Assembly (NCBI GenBank): GCA_036924855.1
Contig: JBAGRP010000001.1
Coordinates: 4,960,001-5,024,000 of the forward strand
Source: Nitrobacteraceae bacterium AZCC 2146
Lineage (GTDB): Bacteria > Pseudomonadota > Alphaproteobacteria > Rhizobiales > Xanthobacteraceae
Length of the DNA: 64,000 bases
Direction: 5' to 3'
Position numbers and translations under genes: made by a program. Shown piece after piece: positions 20,399 to 28,749 of the stretch (the stretch's first letter is position 1; every line of letters begins with the position of its first letter). The notes beneath the pieces are model-generated. The model was not told where the DNA came from. It saw only the letters and a program-made list of their open reading frames with translations, and made no database searches.

Positions 20399-21646
20399 TC
20401 AGTCCGTCATCGCCATCGCACGCAGCGCCTGGCGTTCTCTTGCCGACAGCTTTTCGGTTTCCGACTTCAACTGACCGCAGGCGGCCAGGATGTCGCGGCC
20501 GCGCGGGGTGCGGACCGGCGAGGAATAGCCGGCATTGAAGACGTATTCGGAAAACTTCTCGATCTGGTCCCAGTCCGAGCATTCGTAGCGGGTGCCGGGC
20601 CACGGATTGAACGGGATCAGGTTGATCTTGGCGTGAATGCCTTTCAGCATCTTCACCAGCAGTTTGGCGTCGTCGAGCGAATCGTTGACACCCTTCAGCA
20701 TCACATATTCGAAGGTGATGCGGCGCGCATTGGAGGCGCCGGGATAATCGCGGCAGGCCTGCAGCAATTCGGCCAGCGGATATTTCTTGTTGATCGGCAC
20801 CAGCTCGTTGCGCAGTTCGTCGCGCACCGCATGCAGCGAGATCGCCAGCATCACGCCAATTTCATCGCCGGTGCGGGAGATGTTCGGCACCACGCCGGAG
20901 GTTGACAGAGTGATGCGGCGGCGGGAGATGCCGATGCCTTCATTGTCGGAGACGATCAGCAGCGCGTCGCGTACCGCGTCGAAGTTATACAGCGGCTCGC
21001 CCATGCCCATCATCACCACATTGGTGACGAGACGATTGCCGTTCGGGGTTTCCCGGTCGGCCCAATCATTCAGGCGGTCGCGCGCGACCATGATCTGGCC
21101 GACGATCTCGCCGGGGGTGAGGTTGCGCACCAGCCGCTGGGTGCCGGTGTGGCAGAACGAGCAGGTCAGGGTGCAGCCGACCTGGCTGGAGACGCACAGC
21201 GTGCCCCTGTCGGTTTCGGGGATATAGACGCACTCGACCTCATGGGCCTTTTCGCCCTCGGTGCCGCTCGGCAGCCGCAGCAGCCATTTGCGGGTGCCGT
21301 CATTGGAGATCTGCTCGGCCACCACTTCCGGCCGGGCGACGGTAAAGTGTTTTTCCAGCTCGGCTCGCATGTCCTTGGAGATGCTGGACATTTCCTGGAA
21401 TTCGCGGGTGCCGCGGACATACATCCAGTGCCACAGCTGCTGGCTGCGCATCTTGCGCTGCGCCGGGGGAACGCCGATGCGGCCGAGCTGCTCGGCGATC
21501 TCGCTGCGCGACAGCCCGATCAGCGACGGCTTGGCCGGCGGCACATAGGTTTCCAGCGCGATCTTCTCCAAGGGCGCATCCGCCTGCGGCAGGACGTGTG
21601 CTTGGGAGGCGTCAATGGAACCGGCCTCGGCTGAAACAGGGGTCAT
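20399..21646 (-). CDS. rlmN: Dual-specificity 23S rRNA / tRNA (adenine-C2) methyltransferase
   Basis: Radical-SAM enzyme methylating A2503 of 23S rRNA and A37 of some tRNAs. 415 aa from ATG 21644-21646 ([12 protein letters not shown]); the upstream extension of the open frame is unsupported. The radical SAM cluster motif is [19 protein letters not shown] before it holds further family context, MGMGEPLYN and STSGVVPNI are typical, and the conserved C-terminal Cys lies in [11 protein letters not shown]. An N-terminal extension of about 45 residues before the HhH-like domain ([16 protein letters not shown]) is usual in this lineage. Confidence 0.97.
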   Translation of the reverse strand: MTPVSAEAGSIDASQAHVLPQADAPLEKIALETYVPPAKPSLIGLSRSEIAEQLGRIGVPPAQRKMRSQQLWHWMYVRGTREFQEMSSISKDMRAELEKHFTVARPEVVAEQISNDGTRKWLLRLPSGTEGEKAHEVECVYIPETDRGTLCVSSQVGCTLTCSFCHTGTQRLVRNLTPGEIVGQIMVARDRLNDWADRETPNGNRLVTNVVMMGMGEPLYNFDAVRDALLIVSDNEGIGISRRRITLSTSGVVPNISRTGDEIGVMLAISLHAVRDELRNELVPINKKYPLAELLQACRDYPGASNARRITFEYVMLKGVNDSLDDAKLLVKMLKGIHAKINLIPFNPWPGTRYECSDWDQIEKFSEYVFNAGYSSPVRTPRGRDILAACGQLKSETEKLSARERQALRAMAMTD

Positions 21647-21780
21647 GGCGTACGATCTGCTGAATTGTCGCGGGAAATCCAAACCTTCGGAAATCAAGCC
21701 TCAAATAGGCTTTCCGACGCCCACTGGAAAGGCGCTAAATGCGGCAATATTAACGGCGACAAGGATTTAGCAGGCTGGGC

Positions 21781-22419
21781 CTAGCGGCGGCAATCCTGCG
21801 CCAGCCGGTCCAAGGCCTGGGCCAGGCCCTTCAGCGAAAAGGTATCTGAGGTCTCGGTGCCCTTGGCGGACATGCCCTTGACGGTGACGTCGGCGGCCTT
21901 GCGCATGGCATCGACCATGCGCTCTTCCTCGGCGGCGTTCTTGATCCAGAGCCCGTCGCCCTGGGTGTACATGGCGTAGCGGGCGCCGCCGACTTCGAGC
22001 GTCGATTCCGATCCCGGCTTGAGCTGGTAGCCGATCATGATCGAGACTTCGTTGTTCACCTTCTCCGCCGGGCGGGTGGAGACGAAGGCATAGGCCGGAT
22101 CGCGCGGCCGGTTCGGCGGATTGGTTTTCGACGACGACGGCTTGGCCAGCGCAAAGCAGACCTTCTTGCCGTTCGGGGTCGCGGTATAGGCGCCCCAGGT
22201 GCCGAACTGGCCGACCAAAGTCGGCTCGGCGTTGCCGCCGACGGCAGCCGCTGCCGCGGGAGCTGCGGTCGGCTTTGCAGCCGGCTTCACGGCGGGAGCG
22301 GGCTTTGCGGGCTCCGCCTTGGCGCCCTTCGACGCGGCGGTTTGCGCCTGCGCGAGGCCGGACAGGCCGCACGTCGCCACACTGATCGACACAACTGTCA
22401 GGATTCGCCGCACGGACAT
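21781..22419 (-). CDS. Invasion-associated locus B (IalB) family protein
   Basis: Exported protein of 212 aa. I use ATG 22417-22419 (MSVRRILTVVSISVATCGLS) with GAGGG upstream; the frame is open to a TTG at 22437. The signal peptide ends at AQA. An Ala/Pro/Lys linker (about residues 27-62) leads to the IalB domain: WGAYTATPNGKKVCFALAKP, VSIMIGYQLKPGSE, LWIKNAAEEERMVDAMRKAAD, and a final Cys in LAQDCRR likely paired with that in KVCFA. First described in Bartonella, but widespread in free-living alphaproteobacteria, so not evidence of virulence. Confidence 0.9.
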   Translation of the reverse strand: MSVRRILTVVSISVATCGLSGLAQAQTAASKGAKAEPAKPAPAVKPAAKPTAAPAAAAAVGGNAEPTLVGQFGTWGAYTATPNGKKVCFALAKPSSSKTNPPNRPRDPAYAFVSTRPAEKVNNEVSIMIGYQLKPGSESTLEVGGARYAMYTQGDGLWIKNAAEEERMVDAMRKAADVTVKGMSAKGTETSDTFSLKGLAQALDRLAQDCRR

Positions 22420-22544
22420 GAAGTCTCGATCCCTCAATATTGTGACTGGAAGATGGCCCGTATCTGCGCCGCCACACGGTCTGACTTAACCGGGAAAGTT
22501 CTTTTTGGAAAGGCAGTTGCCGGTGGTCGCGCGCGCGTTCCTCG

Positions 22545-23384
22545 TCAGCCTTTGGCGCGCGCCGCGCGCTGCGCGGCCCATTGCGCGTCGGTCCATTGCA
22601 GCAGGTCTTCGGCGCCGGAACTGCGCAGATGCGCGCCGCCATCCTGCACCACCATCTCGCCATTGATGTAGCCGGCCTGATCGGAAATCAGGAAGCTGGC
22701 GAGGTTGGCGAGTTCGCTGTGTTCGCCGACGCGGCCCATCGGATTGTTCGCTGCCGGTCCGGTGTCGCGGCCTTCGGGGCGCAATTGTCCGGAGGCGCCG
22801 GCGGTCGGGAACGGGCCGGGCGCGATCGCCACGGTGCGAATCCCCTTCGGTCCCCATTCCACCGCAAGAGATTTTGTCATCGCCAGGATGCCGGATTTCG
22901 CCATCGCGGAGGGTACCGTGAAGGCGCGGCCGGTGATGGTCGAGGTCGACAGAATGCTCAGCACCACGCCCTTGTGGTGGCCCTCGATCCAGCGTCTGCC
23001 GGCCTCCAGCGTGCAATACAGCGCGCCGTGCAGCGTCGGCGCCAGAATCGCGTCCGCGCCGCGCGCCGAGAGACGCTCGCTCTGCGCGATGAAAGTAGCG
23101 GCGGCGTTGTTGACGAGAACGTCGAGCGGTCCGTCGCGCCAGACGATGTCCATCATGGTCTCGACCGCAACGGCATCGCGGAGGTCACATTGCACCGCGT
23201 GGACTTTGGCGCCGAACTCCTCGCGCAATTGTGTTGCGGTCTGTTCCAGCAATTCGATCCGGCGGCCGCAGATGACCAGTTCCGCGCCGAGCTCGACAAA
23301 GCGGCGGCCCATCGCGGCGCCAAGGCCCGAGCCGCCGCCGGTGACCAGAATCCGCTTGTTCGCCAGCAAGCCTTTTTCAAACAT
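22545..23384 (-). CDS. SDR, 2,4-dienoyl-CoA-reductase-like
   Basis: 279-aa short-chain dehydrogenase. The cofactor motif is VTGGGSGLGAAMGRRF and the NNAA motif is VLVNNAAATFIAQ. At the normal YxxxK position it reads PSAMAKSGILAMTKSLAVEW, i.e. Ser replaces Tyr while Lys is kept. The same arrangement (PSAxAKAG) is known in the dienoyl-CoA reductase (DECR) and peroxisomal reductase branch, so this is a subfamily trait rather than a dead enzyme. PGPFPTAGA also fits DECR. Likely role: reduction of unsaturated fatty acyl-CoAs. Confidence 0.85.
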   Translation of the reverse strand: MFEKGLLANKRILVTGGGSGLGAAMGRRFVELGAELVICGRRIELLEQTATQLREEFGAKVHAVQCDLRDAVAVETMMDIVWRDGPLDVLVNNAAATFIAQSERLSARGADAILAPTLHGALYCTLEAGRRWIEGHHKGVVLSILSTSTITGRAFTVPSAMAKSGILAMTKSLAVEWGPKGIRTVAIAPGPFPTAGASGQLRPEGRDTGPAANNPMGRVGEHSELANLASFLISDQAGYINGEMVVQDGGAHLRSSGAEDLLQWTDAQWAAQRAARAKG

Positions 23385-23424
23385 CGGGAGGGACTTTCGT
23401 TTAAGCCGCAGGACGGAATAAAAC

Positions 23425-23505
23425 CGTCATTGCGAGGAGCAGTTGCGACGAAGCAATCCAGCCTTGCTTGCGGCTCTGGATTGCTTCGCTGCGCTCGCAA
23501 TGACG
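23425..23505. repeat. REP-like palindrome, family A copy 2
   Basis: CGTCATTGCGAGGAGC and CGACGAAGCAATCCAG at the left; CTGGATTGCTTCG and CTCGCAATGACG at the right. Same family as 20288-20376 and 55881-55960. Lies between the divergent DECR-like SDR and the quinone oxidoreductase, so any promoter of either must sit beside or inside it. Confidence 0.85.
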
Positions 23506-23598
23506 ATGGGTTTGTCGAACGCGCGAATCAGATTGTCCCCTGCTCGCAAATCCGGCAAGAAGCATTCAACTGTCTCAATCCGAAAGTCAGGTGTGCCG

Positions 23599-24573
23599 AT
23601 GAAAGCCATTCTCTGCTCGCAGTTTTGCGAACCCGACGATCTCGTTCTCGCCGATGTCGCGGATCCCGTCGCCGAGGCCGGCCAGGTCGTCATCGCGATC
23701 AAATCCGCGGCGCTGAATTTCTTCGACATCCTGATGATCCAGGGCAAGTATCAGGTGAAGCCGCCGTTCCCGTTCTCGCCGGCTGCGGAAGTCGCGGGCG
23801 TCATCGAAAGCGTCAGCAGTGGCGTCACTAATCTGAAAGTCGGCGACCGCGTGGTCGCTTCCGTCGGCCACAATGGCGCGCGCGAAAAGATCGCAGTGCC
23901 GGCAGTGTCGGTGGTGAAGATTCCCGACAATCTCGATTTCGATCGCGCCGCCGGCGTCATCATCACCTACGGCACCGCGCTGCATGCGCTGGAAGACCGC
24001 GCCAGCCCGAAGCCGGGCGAAACCCTGGCCGTGCTCGGCGCCGCCGGCGGCACCGGACTCGCTGCGTGCGAACTCGGCAAGCTGATGGGCCTGAAGGTGA
24101 TCGCCTGCGCGTCCTCGGAGGAGAAACTTGAATTCGCCAAACAGCACGGCGCTGAATTGGGTCTGAACTACGCGACGGAAGACCTCAAGGAAGGCCTGAA
24201 GCGGCTGACCGGCGGCAAGGGCGTCGATATCATCTTCGATCCGGTCGGCGGCACCTATGCGGAAGCAGCACTGCGCGCCATCGCATGGGAAGGCCGTTTT
24301 CTGGTGATCGGTTTTGCCGCCGGTGACATTCCAAAGATGCCGCTTAATCTGGCGCTGCTGAAAGGCTGCGACATCCGCGGCGTGTTCTGGGGCGCCTGGG
24401 TGCGGCAGAACCCGGAGAAGAACCGCGCCAATCTGGAGAAGCTGGTGAAGTGGGCCGCCGATGGAAAAATCTCATCGCACGTCGACCGCACGTTTCCGCT
24501 GGCGCAGACAGCCGACGCGCTGAAGGTGCTGGGCGGGCGCAAGGCGATGGGCAAGGTGATCCTGCATCCGTGA
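23599..24573 (+). CDS. NADPH:quinone oxidoreductase-family protein (zinc-free MDR)
   Basis: 324-aa medium-chain dehydrogenase without zinc ligands. ATG 23599 (MKAILCSQFCEPDDLVLADV) is the family start; the open frame upstream runs into the repeat. The GroES-like half has SAALNFFDILMIQGKYQVKPPFPF and GDRVVASVGH; the nucleotide fold has LGAAGGTGLAACELGKLMG and VDIIFDPVGG. Ends VLGGRKAMGKVILHP. Relatives reduce quinones or act on acyl-CoA intermediates; the divergent DECR-like SDR hints at fatty-acid or enoyl metabolism, but this is inferred. Confidence 0.9.
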   Translation: MKAILCSQFCEPDDLVLADVADPVAEAGQVVIAIKSAALNFFDILMIQGKYQVKPPFPFSPAAEVAGVIESVSSGVTNLKVGDRVVASVGHNGAREKIAVPAVSVVKIPDNLDFDRAAGVIITYGTALHALEDRASPKPGETLAVLGAAGGTGLAACELGKLMGLKVIACASSEEKLEFAKQHGAELGLNYATEDLKEGLKRLTGGKGVDIIFDPVGGTYAEAALRAIAWEGRFLVIGFAAGDIPKMPLNLALLKGCDIRGVFWGAWVRQNPEKNRANLEKLVKWAADGKISSHVDRTFPLAQTADALKVLGGRKAMGKVILHP

Positions 24574-24605
24574 GCTAAGCGACGTCGCGGCGCCCCATAC
24601 ACCAC

Positions 24606-24736
24606 CGTCATCCCGAGCGCGCTCTTGCGCGGCGTCTCGAAGGATGCACCGCTTGCGTCTGTCGCCGCATCCTTCGAGGCTCGCCAACGGGCGAGCACCT
24701 CACCCTGAACGCAATTGCGTTCAGGTGAGGATGACG
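24606..24736. repeat. Palindromic intergenic repeat, family B
   Basis: Left end CGTCATCCCGAGCGCG and CTCGAAGGATGC; right end GCATCCTTCGAGGCTCG and TCACCCTGAACGCAATTGCG followed by TTCAGGTGAGGATGACG. It contains a nested hairpin (CCTGAACGCAATTGCGTTCAGG). It lies between the convergent quinone oxidoreductase and YkvA genes and probably folds in RNA from both. Confidence 0.75.
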
Positions 24737-24760
24737 ACTATGGCGTTGTTAGACTGTGAA

Positions 24761-25144
24761 CTACGCGTCCACTTCGCCTTCGCCCAATCCCCTTGCCATC
24801 GCAGCGCGAGCCGCGTCGCGATGTTCCTGTGTGATGTGGCTGGCGACCATGCGCAGCGCCGTCGCCAGGATCGCGGCGTCGTCGGTAAAGCCGAGCACCG
24901 GCAGCATGTCGGGGATGAAATCGAACGGCAGCACGAAATAGGCGATGGCGCCGAGCAAAGCCGCCTGAACATGGCGCGGGGTCTGCCGGTCGAATGCGCA
25001 GTAATAGGCCGCCAGCAAATCCTCGGCGAACGGCAGTTTCACCGCCAGCCGCTTCAGCTTGTACCAGAATTGCTTGCGGACGCTCTCGTGATCCTGCGCC
25101 AGCCGGTCTGCTGGCTCGAAACCCACGCTATGTTCGGATGCCAT
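24761..25144 (-). CDS. YkvA-family (DUF1232) protein
   Basis: 127 aa. The DUF1232 signature is AAYYCAFDRQTPRHVQAALL followed by FVLPFDFIPDMLPVLGFTDD, a short hairpin of two hydrophobic helices. The C-terminus (MVASHITQEHRDAARAAMARG) is amphipathic. ATG 25142-25144 follows GGGGAG. Family function unknown, although members are membrane-associated. A 12-bp tandem repeat lies immediately upstream in its leader. Confidence 0.9.
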   Translation of the reverse strand: MASEHSVGFEPADRLAQDHESVRKQFWYKLKRLAVKLPFAEDLLAAYYCAFDRQTPRHVQAALLGAIAYFVLPFDFIPDMLPVLGFTDDAAILATALRMVASHITQEHRDAARAAMARGLGEGEVDA

Positions 25145-25157
25145 CGGTGGCTCCCCA

Positions 25158-25202
25158 GGAAACTAAACGGGAAACTGAACGGGAAACTGAACAGAAACTA
25201 AG
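25158..25202. repeat. 12-bp tandem repeat, about 3.7 copies
   Basis: Units GGAAACTAAACG, GGAAACTGAACG, GGAAACTGAACA and a partial GAAACTAAG. It sits 14 bp before the YkvA start codon, within its untranslated leader or promoter. Copy number could vary between strains. Confidence 0.85.
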
Positions 25203-25273
25203 ATCTGAGCCGCACCGCGGCGTCAGCTCTCAAATTGGTGATTTGGTGTCGCCGCCGCAAGCTGGTGCCGGTA

Positions 25274-25579
25274 CTAACTGACGCCGAGTTGGCCGGCGAT
25301 CTTGTTCATCGCCTTGGCCAGATCGATGTCCCGCGCCGTTACCCCATCGGCATCATGGGTCGCCAGTACCACCTCCACCGTCTTGTAAACATTGCGCCAT
25401 TCCGGATGGTGGTCGCGCTTCTCGGCGACCCGCGCGACCCGCGCCATGAAGCCGAAGGCCTCGTTGAAATCCTTGAAGCTGAAGGTTTTGGCGATGGCAT
25501 CGCGGCCGGGCACCTCGCTCCAACCCGCCAATTCCTGCAGCGCCGCCTTGCGCGCCGCGGCCGATAGTCGCTCCACCAT
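25274..25579 (-). CDS. phhB: 4a-hydroxytetrahydrobiopterin dehydratase
   Basis: Pterin-4a-carbinolamine dehydratase, which recycles the oxidised pterin cofactor of aromatic amino acid hydroxylases. 101 aa from ATG 25577-25579 ([20 protein letters not shown]), chosen because GCAGGAGG lies directly upstream. The active site is visible as [20 protein letters not shown] (two His, Trp). No phenylalanine hydroxylase is in the window, so it may serve elsewhere or have a secondary role. Confidence 0.93.
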   Translation of the reverse strand: MVERLSAAARKAALQELAGWSEVPGRDAIAKTFSFKDFNEAFGFMARVARVAEKRDHHPEWRNVYKTVEVVLATHDADGVTARDIDLAKAMNKIAGQLGVS

Positions 25580-25765
25580 GATTGCCTCCTGCTTCACCTG
25601 AACTTTACCCTAACACGTGGTGACAGACTTCGGATCCATGCCACAATAAGGCAGCAAACCCGGCGCAGACATCGATAACCACGCGCGCCGGTAACCATTC
25701 TGCTGACGGAACTGCGCGGCGCTTCAGAACCTTGCTACACTGTCGATCGAACCGCATTGGCAAAA

Positions 25766-27202
25766 ATGGCTTTTGACTTGAAACGATTGTTTTCCCGATC
25801 GATCGTGGACGGCCCTGACGTCATTGGGCCGATAGGTCCGCCGTCACCGCGCTCGATCCGACGCAAGATGACGCTGATCACGTTGGCCGGCACGCTCGCC
25901 CTCGTCGCGGCGGTCGCCGGCGCTTATTACTTCGCCATGAAGCCGATACCGCTGCGGATCGCCGTTGGCCCGGCCAACAGCGACGACGTCAGGGTGGTGC
26001 AGGCGCTGGTCCAGGCATTTTCGCGCGATCACAATGCCGTCCGGCTGCGGCCAATCCTGACCGATGGTGCTACCGCCAGTGCCAAGGCGCTGGCCGACGG
26101 CAAGGCCGATCTCGCCATCATCCGCGGCGATCTCGACGTGCCGAAGAACGCCCGCGCCGTCGCCACGCTGCGCAAGAACGTCGCCGTCATCTGGGTGCCG
26201 CCGGCCGCGAAGGGCAAGAAAACGGGCCCGAAGATCACCAAGTTCTCGCAATTGGCTGGGCGCCGTGTCGGCGTAATCGGCAAGACCCAGGCCAATGTGA
26301 ACTTGTTGAATATCATCCTGCGGCAATACGGCGTCGATCCCGCCAAGGTCACCATCGTGCAGTTCTCGACCACCGAGGTGGCGGAAGCGGTCAAGGACCA
26401 GAAGGTCGATGCGTTTATCGCCGCCGGCCCGGTCAACAGCAAGATCACCAATGATGCCATCGCTGCTTCGTCGCGCGATGGCGGCGCGCCGACGTTCCTC
26501 GCCATCGATTCGGCCGAGGCGATCGCGCAGAATTTTCCGATCTATGAGGCCTCGGAAATTCCCGCAGGCGTCTTTGGCGGCTCGCCGGCGCGACCGGACG
26601 ACGACGTCAAGACTATCAGCTTTGCGCATCATATCGTTGCCCGGCAGGGTCTCTCCGACGCGACCGTGGCTGCCTTCACGCGACAACTGTTCGCAATTCG
26701 CCAGCAGATCATCACCGACTTCCCGCTGGCGGCGAAGATCGAGACGCCGGACACCGACAAGGACGCCGTGATCCCGGTGCATCCCGGTGCGGCCGCCTAT
26801 GTCGATGGCGAGGAGAAAACCTTTCTCGATCGCTACAGCGATTACATCTGGTGGAGCCTGATGGGGCTTTCGGCAATGGGCTCGGCCGGTGCCTGGTTCG
26901 CCAGCTACCTGAAAAAGGACGAGCGCAACAACAATTCGACGCTGCGCGAAAGGCTCCTCGACATGCTGGCCGTGGCGCGCCACAGCGATTCGCTCGAGGA
27001 ACTGGACCAGATGCAGGCCGAAGCGGACACCATCCTGCGCGACACGCTGACTTGTTTCGAGCACGGCGCCATCGAGGAGGGTGCGTTGACCGCCTTCAAC
27101 ATCGCGCTGGAGCAATTCCACAACGCGGTCGCCGACCGCAAGGCGCTGATCGGCTCGATGCCTGTCCCGCCGCTGCGCCAGAATCGGGTGCAGGCGGTTT
27201 AA
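25766..27202 (+). CDS. TAXI-family TRAP-type solute-binding protein with membrane anchor
   Basis: 478 aa. ATG 25766 (MAFDLKRLFSRS); a TTG 9 bp earlier is less likely. An N-terminal membrane span (ITLAGTLALVAAVAGAYYFA, about residues 35-55) is followed by a periplasmic TAXI/NMT1-like binding domain: IAVGPANSDDVRVVQALVQA, GKADLAIIRGDLD, FSQLAGRRVGVIG, KVDAFIAAGPVNS. A second hydrophobic segment (WWSLMGLSAMGSAGAWFASY, about 360-380) and a cytoplasmic helical tail of about 95 residues follow. No TRAP permease genes are adjacent, so this two-span form may be a sensor or orphan binding protein. Confidence 0.85.
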   Translation: MAFDLKRLFSRSIVDGPDVIGPIGPPSPRSIRRKMTLITLAGTLALVAAVAGAYYFAMKPIPLRIAVGPANSDDVRVVQALVQAFSRDHNAVRLRPILTDGATASAKALADGKADLAIIRGDLDVPKNARAVATLRKNVAVIWVPPAAKGKKTGPKITKFSQLAGRRVGVIGKTQANVNLLNIILRQYGVDPAKVTIVQFSTTEVAEAVKDQKVDAFIAAGPVNSKITNDAIAASSRDGGAPTFLAIDSAEAIAQNFPIYEASEIPAGVFGGSPARPDDDVKTISFAHHIVARQGLSDATVAAFTRQLFAIRQQIITDFPLAAKIETPDTDKDAVIPVHPGAAAYVDGEEKTFLDRYSDYIWWSLMGLSAMGSAGAWFASYLKKDERNNNSTLRERLLDMLAVARHSDSLEELDQMQAEADTILRDTLTCFEHGAIEEGALTAFNIALEQFHNAVADRKALIGSMPVPPLRQNRVQAV

Positions 27203-27210
27203 TCTTTCCT

Positions 27211-27277
27211 TGTTATTCCCGGACACGCCTCTTGGCGCGGGTTCAGCTGCGTTGAATTCGCGCCCCCGGAATGACAA
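27211..27277. repeat. Palindromic intergenic repeat, family C (short copy)
   Basis: TTGTTATTCCCGG at the left (27210 onward) and CCCCGGAATGACAA at the right are inverted copies. It lies between the convergent TAXI and PepSY genes. The ends resemble the longer repeat at 35180-35304. Confidence 0.65.
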
Positions 27278-27301
27278 CGAGTTTGTTCAAGCGAACGCGG
27301 A

Positions 27302-28747
27302 TCACCGCTTCAAATACCGCCAACCGATCACGACGCCGCTGACCGAAATCGTCATACCCAGCAGCGACAGCAGCCAGACCACGATGTCCCACGCCGGACG
27401 ATACGCCAGCAGAACGGGAAAATCGAAACTGTGCAGCGCGTTGAACAGCCAGCGATAGTTGCGGCGGCTGGAATCGCTGCGGCCGAGAATTTCGCCGGTG
27501 TTGGGGTCGAGGTGAAACCAGCTCTGCGCCTCGTCGTCGAAGCCGGCGCGCAGCACCGGCAAGATGCGCTGCTGATGATGCGCATACCAGTAGGAATCGT
27601 AGTGATCGAGCCGCTGCTGCATCGGCATCGCTGCCTGCGGCATTAATGCGCGCGCCGCTTCGAAAATCCGCGTATCGGATAAGGGCGCGGCAACGCCGGT
27701 CGATGGATCAGCCGCTGTCTGCACGCCATGGCGATTCGCAAGCAACATCAGCGGCGTGCCCCCGAGCCAGACGAAGCGCGCTTCAACCGCGCCGTCTTGC
27801 GGTTTCGCTAAAATCGCGGCCATCGTCGGTGCATCGTGCCCGGCGTAGCGCTGCATCATTTCGCGCGACGGGTCCCGCGTGTCAAAAAGCTTGCCGGGAT
27901 CGAGCGACAGCCAGCCTGAAAACATCCAGGTCAGCACGAACACGCCGGCGAAGAAGCCGGTGATGTGATGCCACGCCATCCAGCCGCGATACGGCGTGAT
28001 CGCGCCGCCGGCATAGCGCTTGCGCAGCCGTACCCGCAAGATTCCGATCCAGATGCCGGTGACCGCGACGATCATGCAGATGCCGGAGATCCACAGCACC
28101 ACGTTCCGCCACAGCGGGCCGTCCTTGCGCAGCACGGTCGGGTAGATCCAGTGCGGGATCGAGCCGAGCCAGTTCCAGACGCGCTCGGTGCGGGTGGTGT
28201 CGAGCACGATCTCGCCTGATCGCTCCGAGACATAAAGCTGCGTGCCGGCGGCATCGCCAAGTGCGATCAAAAACAATGGTCGCAGCGGATCGTAGCGGGC
28301 GGTGACACTCCACTGGTCACGATCGACAGTGCCGAGCAATTGCGCATCCACTGTAGCCGGACTGACGCGTGCTACCGCAAGCGCCTGCTCCTGCGTGACG
28401 TGCTCGATGGCGTGGCCATCGATTGCCGAAATCGTCTGCCGCTGACCGTCCCAGCCGATCAGCCGATACACCGGTTCGTCGTTGAGCATGTTGAGGCGGA
28501 GATCGCGCGGAAAGCGCGTGGTGCCGGCGACGCTCATCGCGCGGTCCGGCGTGATCCGCACTTTCTCCCACGCGATCTCGGGCAGCGTCCCCAACCTCTC
28601 TTGGTCGGAGAGGCCGGGGAAGGCGACATACATCATCACCACGCCGGACACGAACCACATCGCGAAAAACAAACAGGTGACGATGCCGATCCAGCGGTGG
28701 CCAATATACAGCCACCGCCTTGCCTTTCGGATCAGCGCACGCCGCAC
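27302..28747 (-). CDS. PepSY-domain membrane protein (siderophore-reductase type)
   Basis: 481 aa from GTG 28745-28747, two bases after the TonB receptor stop, so co-transcribed and probably co-translated. It opens RRWLYIGHRWIGIVTCLFFA, a first span with the conserved histidine of PepSY-associated TM proteins. Further spans are near residues 180-205 (VVLWISGICMIVAVTGIWIG), 230-250 (GFFAGVFVLTWMFSGWLSL) and the C-terminus (WDIVVWLLSLLGMTISVSG). Periplasmic segments such as ARYDPLRPLFLIALGD and SWFHLDPNTGEILGRSD are PepSY-like. Relatives beside TonB receptors reduce or process imported ferric siderophores in the inner membrane. Confidence 0.87.
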   Translation of the reverse strand: MRRALIRKARRWLYIGHRWIGIVTCLFFAMWFVSGVVMMYVAFPGLSDQERLGTLPEIAWEKVRITPDRAMSVAGTTRFPRDLRLNMLNDEPVYRLIGWDGQRQTISAIDGHAIEHVTQEQALAVARVSPATVDAQLLGTVDRDQWSVTARYDPLRPLFLIALGDAAGTQLYVSERSGEIVLDTTRTERVWNWLGSIPHWIYPTVLRKDGPLWRNVVLWISGICMIVAVTGIWIGILRVRLRKRYAGGAITPYRGWMAWHHITGFFAGVFVLTWMFSGWLSLDPGKLFDTRDPSREMMQRYAGHDAPTMAAILAKPQDGAVEARFVWLGGTPLMLLANRHGVQTAADPSTGVAAPLSDTRIFEAARALMPQAAMPMQQRLDHYDSYWYAHHQQRILPVLRAGFDDEAQSWFHLDPNTGEILGRSDSSRRNYRWLFNALHSFDFPVLLAYRPAWDIVVWLLSLLGMTISVSGVVIGWRYLKR

Positions 28748-28749
28748 GC

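Noticed and set aside
22545..23384. SDR considered inactive because the catalytic Tyr is missing
   Set aside because: The PSAxAK arrangement is known in the dienoyl-CoA reductase branch.
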